Below are positions 35,174 through 44,614 of a stretch of 64,000 nt of DNA, piece after piece. The position numbers and the translations under genes were made by a program. This DNA comes from Tigheibacillus halophilus (GTDB taxonomy: Bacteria > Bacillota > Bacilli > Bacillales > Amphibacillaceae), in NCBI RefSeq assembly GCF_042683165.1, contig NZ_JBHUIZ010000006.1, positions 372,001-436,000 on the forward strand, written 5' to 3'. The notes under the pieces are model-generated. The model searched no databases. It worked only from the letters and a program-made list of their open reading frames with translations, and was not told the DNA's origin. Positions within the stretch are counted from its first letter, which is position 1; the number at the start of each line of letters is the position of its first letter.

Positions 35174-36703
35174 TTGGAAAAGGTAGGTCTTGGTACAGCA
35201 AACTGGATTGTTTTGATTATATACTTGCTGGCAATGCTGGCAGTGGGTATTTATTTCACCAAACGCTCCGGAAAAGATACAGATGCTTTTTTTACCGCCG
35301 GGGGAAAAATACCCGCCTGGGCTGCTGGATTCAGTATTTATGCTACAACACTTAGCGCAATCACGTTCATGTCGACACCAGAGCAAGCTTTTTTGACTGA
35401 CTGGTCTTATGCTGCAGGAAACTTAGCTATTTTCGCCATTATTCCTGTGCTGATTTATTTCTATATACCATTTTTCAGGAAGTTGAACGTAACGACAGCG
35501 TATGAATATTTGGAAGAGCGTTTTGGTGTCTCCATGCGTTCAATCAGCAGTCTGCTTTTCATACTGTTCCATATCGGAAGGGTTGCTATTGTCGTATATC
35601 TGCCGACACTTGCTATCACTTCGGTTTCTGATATCAATCCCGTTTTAATTGCAGCCGCAGTAGGCGTTTTATGTATCATTTATACTTTCCTTGGCGGCAT
35701 GGAAGGAGTTATCTGGAGCGATGTGATTCAGGGAATCCTCCTTTTAGGCGGTGCGCTTTTAATCTTGATACTTGGTATTTCACTTGTCGACGGCGGATTC
35801 TCTACAGTCGTGAATGATGCTGTCAGCGATGGCAAATTCTTCACTGCTGACAATTGGAAATTCGGTACTGCGGCGGCCGCGATTCCGATTATTTTCCTTG
35901 GTTCCATTTTTAATAACCTGCACCAGTATACCGCAAGCCAGGATGTCGTGCAGCGTTATCAGACAACAAGCTCCGTCAAGGAAACAAATAAATCCTTGTG
36001 GACAAACGGTTTTCTAGCATTGATCACCATCCCGATTTTTTATGGCATGGGTACAGTTTTGTACAGTTTTTACACACATGCAGAGGCGCTGCCGGAAGGA
36101 TTCAACACATCTGCAGTTGTTCCTTATTTCATCGTCACAAGCCTGCCGGCCGGTATTGCCGGGTTGATGATTGCAGCCATTTTCGCTGCTTGCCAGTCTA
36201 CGATCTCATCCAGCTTGAACAGTATTTCTGCTTGTGTCGTTACGGATTTCAAACAGCGCTTCTTTGGCAAGGATCATGGAAAAAGTGATGTGCTGCTTGC
36301 ACGCTGGGCAATCATTATCGCCGGTATTCTTGGTGTAGGTGCTGCATTGTATCTGGTATCCACCAACCGTGCGGAAACTTGGAATTTATTCTTGGCAATT
36401 ACCGGACTGTTCGGTGTGCCGATTGCCGGTATCTTCGCCCTGGGGATTTTCACCAAGCGTGCGAATACACCAGGTGTCTTGATTGGTCTGGTCCTGGCAG
36501 CTATAACCTCTTATTTTGTAGGAAAAACAAGTCTGACTCCATTCGCTGTCAGCATGGTGTCATTCTTCAGCTCATTCATCTTTGGGTATATCATCAGTCT
36601 GTTCTTTCCGAATGCGAATAAAAATATCAACGGGCTTACGATTTATACGAAGAATGAAGAATATATCAGAAGCGATGCCAGAAAAGATTATAAAGGCGCT
36701 TGA
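35174..36703 (+). CDS. Sodium:solute symporter (SSS family), probable sialic acid transporter
   Basis: 509 residues from TTG 35174 behind GGGGG. About 13 helices with SSS signatures: ATTLSAITFMSTPEQAF, GGMEGVIWSDVIQG, a conserved Na+-site-like AACQSTISSSLNSIS and GLFGVPIAGIFALG. The position directly after nanA fits a SiaT-type Na+/Neu5Ac symporter. It gives the organism a second sialate route beside the ABC importer. Confidence 0.85.
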   Translation: MEKVGLGTANWIVLIIYLLAMLAVGIYFTKRSGKDTDAFFTAGGKIPAWAAGFSIYATTLSAITFMSTPEQAFLTDWSYAAGNLAIFAIIPVLIYFYIPFFRKLNVTTAYEYLEERFGVSMRSISSLLFILFHIGRVAIVVYLPTLAITSVSDINPVLIAAAVGVLCIIYTFLGGMEGVIWSDVIQGILLLGGALLILILGISLVDGGFSTVVNDAVSDGKFFTADNWKFGTAAAAIPIIFLGSIFNNLHQYTASQDVVQRYQTTSSVKETNKSLWTNGFLALITIPIFYGMGTVLYSFYTHAEALPEGFNTSAVVPYFIVTSLPAGIAGLMIAAIFAACQSTISSSLNSISACVVTDFKQRFFGKDHGKSDVLLARWAIIIAGILGVGAALYLVSTNRAETWNLFLAITGLFGVPIAGIFALGIFTKRANTPGVLIGLVLAAITSYFVGKTSLTPFAVSMVSFFSSFIFGYIISLFFPNANKNINGLTIYTKNEEYIRSDARKDYKGA

Positions 36704-36713
36704 AAGTGAGTCG

Positions 36714-36757
36714 AAAAGAACTAGAGGGACAGACCTCTGGTTCTTTTCTCTTTTTTT
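36714..36757 (+). terminator. Terminator of nanA-symporter operon
   Basis: AAAAGAAC and AGAGG pair with CCTCT and GTTCTTTT (one bulged base pair), followed by a T run at 36751-36757. Confidence 0.9.
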
Positions 36758-36899
36758 AGTTTGGTTGGTGGAAATTGTTATGTGATAGAGGGAAAGGCTG
36801 CACGTACTTCTAGTCATCTAAATAAGCATTCCCTATGAAATATCATATTTTCTTTCATAGTCTAAATGGTCTTTTAAGTTTTTCGATACAAAAAAGATA

Positions 36900-36950
36900 T
36901 TGACGATTTGAATAACAGGGTGTAATATGAACTGGTAAAACGTTTTACCA
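36900..36950 (+). promoter_or_regulatory. Promoter and perfect LacI/RbsR-type operator before ribokinase
   Basis: TTGACG (36900-36905), 17 bases, TAATAT (36923-36928). TGGTAAAACGTTTTACCA (36933-36950) is a perfect 18-base palindrome with central CG over the expected start. The LacI-family protein at 40396 is the likely repressor. Confidence 0.8.
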
Positions 36951-36970
36951 ACATCGAGAGGAGCAAAACA

Positions 36971-37876
36971 ATGAAAAAAATTCTCGTGTTTGGCAGCTTA
37001 AATATGGATTTATCCATTCAAGCAAATGACATTCCACGAAACGGAGAAACAATAGATGGGGGGGCATTTTTTATTTCTCCAGGAGGAAAAGGCGCTAACC
37101 AAGCGGTGGCAGCTCAAAGAAGTGGTGCACATACATACATGATTGGCAGTGTAGGCGATGATGTTTTTGGAAAACAACTTACAACCTCCTTGGAACGAGA
37201 AAAAATAGACTGTGATTTTATCTTAAAAGAAAAAGATGTATCAACTGGAATAGCAATGATTATCCGCAATAAAGGGGATAACCGTATTATTCTAGGTGCG
37301 GGTGCTAACCATGATGTGACAGTAGAGCACGTTGAGGAGGCAATTCGTAAAATATCACACACGAATGACATTTTTCTAACACAGTTTGAAAACGATTACG
37401 AAGTAGTTTTAGAGTCTATGACCAAAGCAAAACAACAGAAACTCTTTACCATTTTCAACCCTGCTCCAGCAAAAATAATCCCAGCAAAAATTTATAAAAG
37501 TATAGATTTATTAATCGTAAATCAATGGGAAAGTGAAATGCTTACAGGGATCTATCCGAAAAATGAGGAGGATTGCCAAAAGGCTATTCGGCTGTTAATA
37601 GATAAAGGAACAAGGTCGGTGATTATTACGATGGGAGCCGGAGGAAGCACCTATGGTAATTGTGATCAATATCTATTCATTCCGAGCAGTCAGACAACCG
37701 TTGTTGATACAACTGCTGCGGGCGATACGTATATCGGGTCATTGGCTTATGGACTGTCGGCCGATATGGAAATAAAAGCTGCGATGATATATGCAACAAA
37801 GGCAGCGGCATTATCTATAACGAAGCAAGGTGCGCAGGAATCTATTCCGTATAAAAAGGACATAGAGAAATTCTAA
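36971..37876 (+). CDS. rbsK: Ribokinase (PfkB family)
   Basis: 301 residues, GAGAGGAG before the ATG. PfkB motifs: FGSLNMDLSI, GGKGANQAVAA with the sugar-binding Gly-Gly, and the C-terminal anion-hole/catalytic-base signature DTTAAGDTYIGSLAYGL. It phosphorylates D-ribose or a related pentose. It is first of a three-gene operon with a nucleoside hydrolase and a transporter, so it would trap ribose released from nucleosides. Confidence 0.9.
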   Translation: MKKILVFGSLNMDLSIQANDIPRNGETIDGGAFFISPGGKGANQAVAAQRSGAHTYMIGSVGDDVFGKQLTTSLEREKIDCDFILKEKDVSTGIAMIIRNKGDNRIILGAGANHDVTVEHVEEAIRKISHTNDIFLTQFENDYEVVLESMTKAKQQKLFTIFNPAPAKIIPAKIYKSIDLLIVNQWESEMLTGIYPKNEEDCQKAIRLLIDKGTRSVIITMGAGGSTYGNCDQYLFIPSSQTTVVDTTAAGDTYIGSLAYGLSADMEIKAAMIYATKAAALSITKQGAQESIPYKKDIEKF

Positions 37877-37888
37877 GGAGGAGTTCAG

Positions 37889-38809
37889 ATGATGAAGAAA
37901 CCAGTTATTATAGATACGGATCCGGGAATTGATGATGCAGTAGCAATTGCTATTGCACTCCACGATGAAACGCTCGAAGTGCGTCTGATCACAACTGTTG
38001 CGGGAAATGTAAGCTTAGAAAAAGTTACAAATAACGCTTTAAAATTAGTGAGATTTTTTGAAATGGATGTTCCTGTAGCAGCTGGAGCCAATCGGCCTTT
38101 AATCAAAGAAGCAATAGATGCAAGCAATGTCCATGGGGAAACTGGTATGGGGGGCTATGATTTTGAGGAGCCTGATGAAAGTTTGCTTTTGAAGGAACAT
38201 GCAGTTACTGCAATGTATAAAGAAATTATGAATAGTGAACAACCTGTTACAATTTTAGCAATTGGGCCACTCACAAATATTGCGTTGCTGATAAGGCTTC
38301 ATCCAGAAGTAAGCGATAACATTAAAGAGATCGTAATGATGGGTGGATCGACAGCGCGCGGCAATGCTGGGGTGATGGCTGAATTCAATGTTTTCGCGGA
38401 TCCAGAAGCGGCTAAAATCGTTTTTGACTCTGACATACCACTAGTTATGGTCGGACTTGACATTGGTTTGAAAGCGCTTGTTTACCCGGAAGACAGTCGA
38501 ATTATTAAGGGTATGAATGAAACTGGAGATATGATTTACCAATTATTCCAGCATTATCGGGGCGGCAGTTTGAGAAAAGGGTTGAAAATGTATGACAGTA
38601 CTGCAGTAGGGTATTTGCTTAATCCCGATATGTTTGAAATCGCAGAAACATATGTCGACATCGAATTAAATGGTCCCTTGACAAAAGGCTGTACAGTCGT
38701 TGACTTAAAGGGATACCTTGGAAAAGCGCCTAATGCTAAGGTGGCAGTAAATATTGATACCGCCCAGTTTAAAGAATGGTTTGTTGCAAGCATAGGGAAG
38801 TGTAAATAA
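37889..38809 (+). CDS. Ribonucleoside hydrolase (inosine-uridine preferring family)
   Basis: 306 residues, GGAGGAG before the start. The N-terminal calcium site DTDPGIDDAVA is intact, with the NVHGETGMGG-like loop, AIGPLTNIAL and EFNVFADPEAA. It cleaves nucleosides to base plus ribose in the cytosol, feeding the ribokinase encoded just upstream. Base preference cannot be read from the sequence. Confidence 0.92.
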   Translation: MMKKPVIIDTDPGIDDAVAIAIALHDETLEVRLITTVAGNVSLEKVTNNALKLVRFFEMDVPVAAGANRPLIKEAIDASNVHGETGMGGYDFEEPDESLLLKEHAVTAMYKEIMNSEQPVTILAIGPLTNIALLIRLHPEVSDNIKEIVMMGGSTARGNAGVMAEFNVFADPEAAKIVFDSDIPLVMVGLDIGLKALVYPEDSRIIKGMNETGDMIYQLFQHYRGGSLRKGLKMYDSTAVGYLLNPDMFEIAETYVDIELNGPLTKGCTVVDLKGYLGKAPNAKVAVNIDTAQFKEWFVASIGKCK

Positions 38810-38826
38810 AGAGGGGAGTGCTTGTT

Positions 38827-40248
38827 ATGCTGCACGATATTATCATGTATGGTTCCGCCATTTTGGCAGTGGTAGTAGTTGTTTACATGCTTATAAAAAA
38901 AATGGACATAAAAATAGCTTTGTTTCTTATGGGCGTCGTGTTGCTGTTTATTAGTCTGGCAATGGGCAATACAATTGCTGTAACAGATTTTCAATCAACA
39001 GGTTCGGCTTTATTCGATCCACTTCAAGTTATTGTTGATCAATTTAAATCAACGTTAACCAGTTCAGGGCTTATCATACTGATGCTTGGTGGATACACTG
39101 CCTATATGTCCTCCATCGGTGCGAACGATGTGACTGTCCAAGTGATGACCAAACCGATTGGAAAAATAAAGTCGGTTTATATTCTTGTTCCCATCGTGTT
39201 TTTATTGGGGAATTTATTGTCAGTCGTTATTCCTAGTGCATCCACATTGGCTATCCTTTTGCTGGCTACGCTATATCCTGTCTTGAAAAGGGCCGGAATG
39301 TCGACATTGAGCATAGCTGCTATTATTGCAACATCTGCAACAATTATCCCAACTCCACTGGGCAGTGACAATGTAGCAATAGCTGGAGAACTTGCTAAAC
39401 ACTCTCAATTTGCAAATATGACGGTCACCAATTATGTGTTCGATTACCATGCCATTGTATCAATACCAACCTTGCTGTTTATTGCATTGATGCATTATTT
39501 TTGGCAAAAACGAATGGATAAAAAGCAACTTACTCAATCTGAGATTGAAAACGTTGATTTGAAAGAGGTGAAGGAAATCCATGGGGGAAAATGGTTCAAA
39601 ACGGTTTATGCGATTTTGCCTATCTTTCCTATCATTTTGTTGCTTATTTCGTTTGTACTTGAACTGTCAACGGGTATTTCCGTTACAGTCAGTGTAGAAA
39701 TCTCAGTTCTGGTGTCGTTAGTTTTGGCCATAATTTGTGAATTGATCAGAAACAAAGGCAATAAAAAAGTGCTTGCTGATACTGAAACCTTTTTTAAAGG
39801 TATGGGAAATGCTATTCCAATTGTAGCCTTGATTGTTGCGGCCTCTGTATTTGTAGCTGGATTACAGTCAATTGGATTAATTGAACAGTTGCAAGCTTCT
39901 ATGCAACATATTCAAGGAGATGGGTTCAATTTTATTTTGCCATTGCTTATGGTTCTTTTCACGGCTCTGATTGTTTTGCTAAGTGGGAGTGGCATCGCTT
40001 TGTTTTTCGCCATGGTACCTCTTGTTGTGCCGCTAGCAGCTGCAGCTGGAATCAACCCGATCGCCCTCTCTGTACCGATGGGAATAGCTGGTGGGCTATT
40101 CCGAGCTGTATCGCCGGTAGCAGCGGTTGTATTGATTATCGCTGGCACTTTAAAAATAGACCCATTGGCAATTATTAAAAGGACATCCGTTCCAATGCTT
40201 GCTGGTGTCGTATTCATGTTTATTTTATCCATGATTATGTACCTATGA
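38827..40248 (+). CDS. DcuC-like transporter, candidate nucleoside or purine permease
   Basis: 473 residues from ATG 38827 after GAGGGGAG; GTG 38818 is the alternative. About 12 helices with DcuC/ion-transporter features: LGGYTAYMSSIGAND, SVVIPSASTLAILLLATLYPV, TPLGSDNVAIAGE and LLSGSGIALFFAMVPL. The family is best known for C4-dicarboxylates. Here it is in one operon with ribokinase and a nucleoside hydrolase, so a nucleoside or ribose substrate is more likely. A terminator follows at once. Confidence 0.75.
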   Translation: MLHDIIMYGSAILAVVVVVYMLIKKMDIKIALFLMGVVLLFISLAMGNTIAVTDFQSTGSALFDPLQVIVDQFKSTLTSSGLIILMLGGYTAYMSSIGANDVTVQVMTKPIGKIKSVYILVPIVFLLGNLLSVVIPSASTLAILLLATLYPVLKRAGMSTLSIAAIIATSATIIPTPLGSDNVAIAGELAKHSQFANMTVTNYVFDYHAIVSIPTLLFIALMHYFWQKRMDKKQLTQSEIENVDLKEVKEIHGGKWFKTVYAILPIFPIILLLISFVLELSTGISVTVSVEISVLVSLVLAIICELIRNKGNKKVLADTETFFKGMGNAIPIVALIVAASVFVAGLQSIGLIEQLQASMQHIQGDGFNFILPLLMVLFTALIVLLSGSGIALFFAMVPLVVPLAAAAGINPIALSVPMGIAGGLFRAVSPVAAVVLIIAGTLKIDPLAIIKRTSVPMLAGVVFMFILSMIMYL

Positions 40249-40260
40249 TAATGAAGATTG

Positions 40261-40295
40261 AGATGAGCCGTTTTTCTTCACGGCTCATCTTTTTG
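40261..40295 (+). terminator. Terminator of the ribokinase operon
   Basis: AGATGAGCCG (40261-40270) pairs with CGGCTCATCT (40281-40290), followed by Ts. Confidence 0.9.
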
Positions 40296-40395
40296 CGATA
40301 ATATTGCAAATACGTAAGAAATGATGTGATAATAGAAGTATATTTTACAGATGAAACGAACATCACATCGATTGAGGGAAAGCGGGATATGAATT

Positions 40396-41421
40396 ATGCG
40401 AGTAACGATTAAAGATATAGCTAAAATGGCTGATGTGTCCCCAAGTGCCGTATCTCTTGTGCTTAATGACAGGCCGTGTCGTGTGTCTGAAGAAAAAAAA
40501 GCGACTATTAAACGCATTGCCAAAGAATATAATTATGCTGCAAACCAGATTGCCAGAAGTTTGGTTACTAGAAAAAGTAAAACAATAGGTCTGCTCATCC
40601 CCGATATTGAAAATATCTTTTTTTCTTCTCTTGCCAAGCATATTGAAGAACGATGTCGCCAAAAAGGCTATATGTTGATTATCGTCAACTCGGATAATAA
40701 GTATAAGCATGATTTAGAGTTGCTTGAGTTATTAAAGTCACGTTCCATTGATGGCTTATTCTTGATTCCCAGTGACGAATCATACGAAAATAATACAGAA
40801 CTAATCAATCAACTTCGAAATTTAGATAATGCGAAATTTCCTTACGTGATGATAGATCGGATATTTTCCGAGCATCCCTGCAATAAAGTATGGTTTGATA
40901 ATGAAGAGGGAGCTAATCTTGCTGTTTCGCATTTATTGGAAAGTGGCCATCAAAAAATAGCTTGTATTGCCAACAGCAGCGATTCATTAAATGGGAAGTC
41001 TAGATTGACTGGTTATTACCGTGCGATGGAAAAGTATAATTGTGAGATAAACCCTGAATTTGTCATTGAAGGGGACTATCGAATGGACAGTGGTTTCCGG
41101 GCAGGGAAAAAACTACTAAATCAGGATATTTCAGCTGTGTTTGTAACGAATGACATGATGGCCTTGGGCTTATTAAAAGCGGTATATGAAAAAAATATGC
41201 AGGTTCCCAATGACATATCCATTATCAGCTATGATAATACGATTAATTCTTATATATTTGGAGTTGAACTTACGGCAATTGAACAGGATGTGTGCAGCCT
41301 AAGTAATCATGCAGTTAGATTGTTATTTTCACAATTAGAAAAAGAGAATAAAATTCCAGAGGAGATTTGCCTAATTCCAAAACTAATTAAGAATACCAGT
41401 GTACTAACAGTAAGACAGTAA
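40396..41421 (+). CDS. rbsR: LacI-family regulator, probable ribose/nucleoside repressor
   Basis: 341 residues. The helix-turn-helix VTIKDIAKMADVSPSAVSLVLNDRP opens the protein, followed by the hinge ARSLVTRKSKTIGLLIPDI and a ribose-binding-protein-like effector domain. It is transcribed after, not before, the operon it probably controls; the perfect TGGTAAAA-CG palindrome type operator at 36933 fits an RbsR-type protein. The symbol reflects context, not proof. Confidence 0.85.
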   Translation: MRVTIKDIAKMADVSPSAVSLVLNDRPCRVSEEKKATIKRIAKEYNYAANQIARSLVTRKSKTIGLLIPDIENIFFSSLAKHIEERCRQKGYMLIIVNSDNKYKHDLELLELLKSRSIDGLFLIPSDESYENNTELINQLRNLDNAKFPYVMIDRIFSEHPCNKVWFDNEEGANLAVSHLLESGHQKIACIANSSDSLNGKSRLTGYYRAMEKYNCEINPEFVIEGDYRMDSGFRAGKKLLNQDISAVFVTNDMMALGLLKAVYEKNMQVPNDISIISYDNTINSYIFGVELTAIEQDVCSLSNHAVRLLFSQLEKENKIPEEICLIPKLIKNTSVLTVRQ

Positions 41422-41452
41422 TTAAAAGTTAGTCCACCAGTGATGCTTATCA

Positions 41453-41500
41453 CAATAAAGAGGCGAGGGACAGTGAACTGCCCCCTCCGTCTCTTTATTG
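41453..41500. terminator. Bidirectional terminator between convergent genes
   Basis: CAATAAAGAG (41453-41462) pairs with CTCTTTATTG (41491-41500), with GAGGG/CCCTC and CAGT/ACTG inner stems. It overlaps the stop of the minus-strand gene. Confidence 0.9.
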
Positions 41501-43246
41501 AATTAAAGTGTCTTCCCATATGTGAAGGTCGCCATCTTTATGTTCGTACTTTATATGGAAGGCTTCCAAAATTTCGATGATGGGGAGGCCGGTCAGCGCT
41601 CTTTTTTCAAAAAAGGCTGCTTTGTCGATTTGGTGTTTTTCAGTGCGAAAACTTGCTGTCTTTCCGTTATAGATGAGCTGCAAATGGCTGCTGTCCGAGC
41701 CCTTTGCCGTTTGCATTCCAAGATAGTCCTTCACAAAGGAGGCATCAACATATAATTTCTCCTCATAACGGAACATGAAATCGCGGTATGTGAAGGTTTC
41801 AGCATCACTGACCCTATCATTCTGCGCAATTGTTGACAGATAAGCAGGGTCTTTCACTGCATTAGCATAGGCATTTAAAATATGTTTATTTTCTGTTATG
41901 GCGTAGTTATTGATTTTTCTTCCTTCCGGTGCGTTCACCAGATTATTGACATCAAAGTAATAAATGAATTTCACCCGTGGATACAACTTAGGCAACAAAC
42001 GATACATTCTGCTTATTTTTTCTTCAGCGAACTTAGTGTGATGCCTGCCATCTGTCGTCGTGTAATTACTCGCGCCGAACTCTCCGATGACAATCGGCTT
42101 TCTGGCACTGAAAGTATTGTATACATAATCAAGCAGATGCAAAGGATCCTCAAAATCCGCTTTCTCCTGCACTTGGTCATTGTGGTAAACCACATTATAA
42201 ATATTGACGCCGACATAATCGACATATTCATCTCCAGGGTAAAATTCCTTGATGGTTTTCTCTGGCATTGTAAACACATTCCATAACATCATGACATTCG
42301 GTGCGTTTGCTTTCATTACCTCGTGGACAAGCCGCCACTTTTCAATGTATTGCTTGGCGTGACCTGAATAAAAAGTCCACGTACCATTCATTTCACTCGC
42401 ATAACGCAGCAGCACAGGGACATCAGCTTTTGCGGCTTCTTTGGCAAATTGCAGCAAATACGCATCATCTTTCACCTCGTCCAATCCATTATTCGGCTCC
42501 CAAGCGATTTGCGGAAACCCGCCTGCCTGTTTGACTCCCGCCACCCACTTTTTTGGAAACGGTTTGCCATAGCCGACATATTTAAAAAAGGAGGCGTGCT
42601 GTTTCCCTGTCAACGAATTGAACTTTTCCATGCTTGTTTGAATATGTTCATCCTGTAACACATACCCCCCTGCATAAAGGCCATTTCTCGGTTCGTAAGG
42701 TGAGCGGGGCACATCGCGCTTATGTAAAAACAAGCTTGCACCGATATTTTGTTCGATAGGCGGTTTTTGCTGTTCTTCCGGGCTGGATAAGGCAACCGTA
42801 TGTGTTTTTTTATGCAAATAAAAATCGATGTTGATCCCCAGGAATTTTTCCAAATGAGAGCCGGGAAGATAAATTGTGCCATGTTTTTCCAGATACGGTT
42901 GGATTTCATCCGATTGCACATTTGCCAATTCACCATTTTGATATGTAAGGCTGCGGCCTTTAAAAGATATGGAAAGCGTGTCGCCTTTTTTTACTCGATG
43001 GATGGAAAGGATGTTTTCCAAATCTCGCAACGAAAAATAAACGGTATCGTTTTTTTCTAAAAGGGCGTGTGAGAGCTTATAATGGCTGCCATCGAATACA
43101 ACATCATCGGAAAATCCAGTACTCTGGCCGGTTGGACGAAGCTTGTTTTTCAGACTGTCGACAATCATCGCCGGCCCACTTAGGAAAAAGAAGACCAAGC
43201 AGCCTGTCATGATCAATAAAAGCATGATGGCATGTCTTTTTTTCAT
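41495..43246 (-). CDS. Membrane-anchored GH26-like glycoside hydrolase flanked by copper-amine-oxidase-type stalk domains
   Basis: 583 residues. One N-terminal membrane helix (~6-24) with the rest outside. A stalk domain (~45-150, VYFSLRDLENIL, IYLPGSHLEKFLG) precedes a clan-A TIM barrel related to GH26. Candidate acid/base Glu lies in RYASEMNGTW and nucleophile Glu in VIGEFGAS. A second partial stalk-like segment follows (~475-583, LYVDASFVKDYLG). The substrate is unknown; neighbours make a cell-surface polysaccharide likely. It lies downstream of csaB on the same strand, separated by a 21-base-period repeat array. Confidence 0.75.
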   Translation of the reverse strand: MKKRHAIMLLLIMTGCLVFFFLSGPAMIVDSLKNKLRPTGQSTGFSDDVVFDGSHYKLSHALLEKNDTVYFSLRDLENILSIHRVKKGDTLSISFKGRSLTYQNGELANVQSDEIQPYLEKHGTIYLPGSHLEKFLGINIDFYLHKKTHTVALSSPEEQQKPPIEQNIGASLFLHKRDVPRSPYEPRNGLYAGGYVLQDEHIQTSMEKFNSLTGKQHASFFKYVGYGKPFPKKWVAGVKQAGGFPQIAWEPNNGLDEVKDDAYLLQFAKEAAKADVPVLLRYASEMNGTWTFYSGHAKQYIEKWRLVHEVMKANAPNVMMLWNVFTMPEKTIKEFYPGDEYVDYVGVNIYNVVYHNDQVQEKADFEDPLHLLDYVYNTFSARKPIVIGEFGASNYTTTDGRHHTKFAEEKISRMYRLLPKLYPRVKFIYYFDVNNLVNAPEGRKINNYAITENKHILNAYANAVKDPAYLSTIAQNDRVSDAETFTYRDFMFRYEEKLYVDASFVKDYLGMQTAKGSDSSHLQLIYNGKTASFRTEKHQIDKAAFFEKRALTGLPIIEILEAFHIKYEHKDGDLHIWEDTLIQ

Positions 43247-43322
43247 GATATCCCTCTGTTTCTGTGCCTAATGTAAGTTACCCGCAGGTGGTTGCCCGTT
43301 GCTGTTGCTGCAGGCCGTGAAT

Positions 43323-43528
43323 ACTAATCAAATTGGAGCCTTCGCACAATTAACTTGTCACTTGGGCGAAAATACTTGTCCTGGACGCAAATACTAGTCA
43401 CCAAGTGGAGGTTACTTGTCAGTTCGGAGCACATACTTGTCAGATTGTGCATTTTACTTGTCACTTCGCGCAATTAACTTGTCACTCGAACAAAAATACT
43501 TGTCCCAGCCGCAAATCGCATACGAGTC
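43323..43528. repeat. Tandem repeat array with 21-base period (ACTTGTC core)
   Basis: Seven exact ACTTGTC cores start at 43353, 43374, 43414, 43435, 43456, 43477 and 43498, with a variant (ACTAGTC) at 43393. Six of the seven intervals are 21 bases or sum to it within two (43374-43393 is 19). Degenerate cores flank the array at 43323 (ACTAATC) and 43522 (ACGAGTC). The rest of each unit is loosely ACTTCG-GCAAAAT. The period equals seven codons but stops interrupt the minus-strand frame. It fills the gap between csaB and the GH26-like gene. Confidence 0.9.
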
Positions 43529-44609
43529 ACGTTCCAGTGAACAGTTCTGTAACAGCTTGCTGGAAGCTGTGGGTAGCATGTTTCTGCATGCTGCGTATAC
43601 GGCTGTCCAGCTTTTCTTTCTGCAGATCAGCGTTTTTCATGATGTGGTTCACACTCTGCAATAGTTTTTTGTCGCACCAATTATCTTGGTCTAAGTGGCC
43701 GATGACGGGCTGGTCGCACATGGAGGCGAAGGAATCCACTTTCGGGTCATAGGAAATTGCTACGAATGGCGTGTTTGTAATGGCAGAAAAAATGAGAGCA
43801 TGGAGTCTGATGCCAATTAATAAATCTGCGCAGCCAATGATAGAAATCTTTTCCTTTAATGATAAAGAACTTGGCACCAGATAACTTTTTTGCTCCATCA
43901 ATGTGGCGGTTTGTTCAGAAACGGCTTCATCCAATTTTCCATGCATTGGTACAAAGATGATCGTATTGCCGTCATTGGCTAGCTGGTCGAGGCACAAGGC
44001 AATCCGCTTTTTGAAATCCATCGCGGCCGGCCAATCTCTGACACTCACTGCAATGATGGGACTTGCAACCTGATTTATTTCGAGCCATTCGTTTTTAAAT
44101 GCGGTGCAATCCAGACCGATGACTGGATCGGGCACTACTTGAATCGGCCGGCTGACGCCAAGCTGTTTCAATAGGTTCATGGAGGCGGCATCACGAACGG
44201 TGACTTGCGAAGCGTTGTTCAACACGCGCTTTACAATCCACTGATTGTGTCGGCGTTGAATCGGTCCCATTCCCTGTGCGTAAACAAAGACAGGTTTTTT
44301 CAACCACTGAGCGACCTTCATGATGCCAGTGTAGTATGGAATGGATCTGATTCCGGTATGGTCCTGAAGCAAACTGCCTCCGCCGCTTAAAAGCCCATTC
44401 GATTGCCTGATTGCTGCATAAATTTCTCGCGGGCGCCAGCGGTTCACTGCTTGCACACCATATGATTTACTGGTGGCTTCCGGATCATTAGATAGTACAG
44501 TGATACGGGCATCTGGCTTGAATTGCTTCAATGCTTGGATGATGGCATACAGAATGGCTTCATCTCCGTCATTGTCAAAGCCATAATAACCTGACAGTAC
44601 GATGTGCAT
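43527..44609 (-). CDS. csaB: Polysaccharide pyruvyl transferase CsaB
   Basis: 360 residues from ATG 44609, six bases after AAGAGGTG; GTG 44618 is an alternative. Family features: GYYGFDNDGDEAIL at the N-terminus, GGGSLLQD, YAQGMGPI, VRDAASMNLLKQLG and IGIRLHALIF. CsaB adds pyruvyl ketals to secondary cell-wall polysaccharide, the ligand of SLH-domain proteins. It follows the DUF5693 gene by five bases on the same strand. No SLH protein is encoded in the window. Confidence 0.92.
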   Translation of the reverse strand: MHIVLSGYYGFDNDGDEAILYAIIQALKQFKPDARITVLSNDPEATSKSYGVQAVNRWRPREIYAAIRQSNGLLSGGGSLLQDHTGIRSIPYYTGIMKVAQWLKKPVFVYAQGMGPIQRRHNQWIVKRVLNNASQVTVRDAASMNLLKQLGVSRPIQVVPDPVIGLDCTAFKNEWLEINQVASPIIAVSVRDWPAAMDFKKRIALCLDQLANDGNTIIFVPMHGKLDEAVSEQTATLMEQKSYLVPSSLSLKEKISIIGCADLLIGIRLHALIFSAITNTPFVAISYDPKVDSFASMCDQPVIGHLDQDNWCDKKLLQSVNHIMKNADLQKEKLDSRIRSMQKHATHSFQQAVTELFTGT

Positions 44610-44614
44610 GTGAG

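Noticed and set aside
43405..43752. Plus-strand frame with seven-residue TC-containing repeats over the 21-base array
   Set aside because: The repeats only reflect the DNA period; the frame then runs antisense through csaB and has no ribosome binding site.
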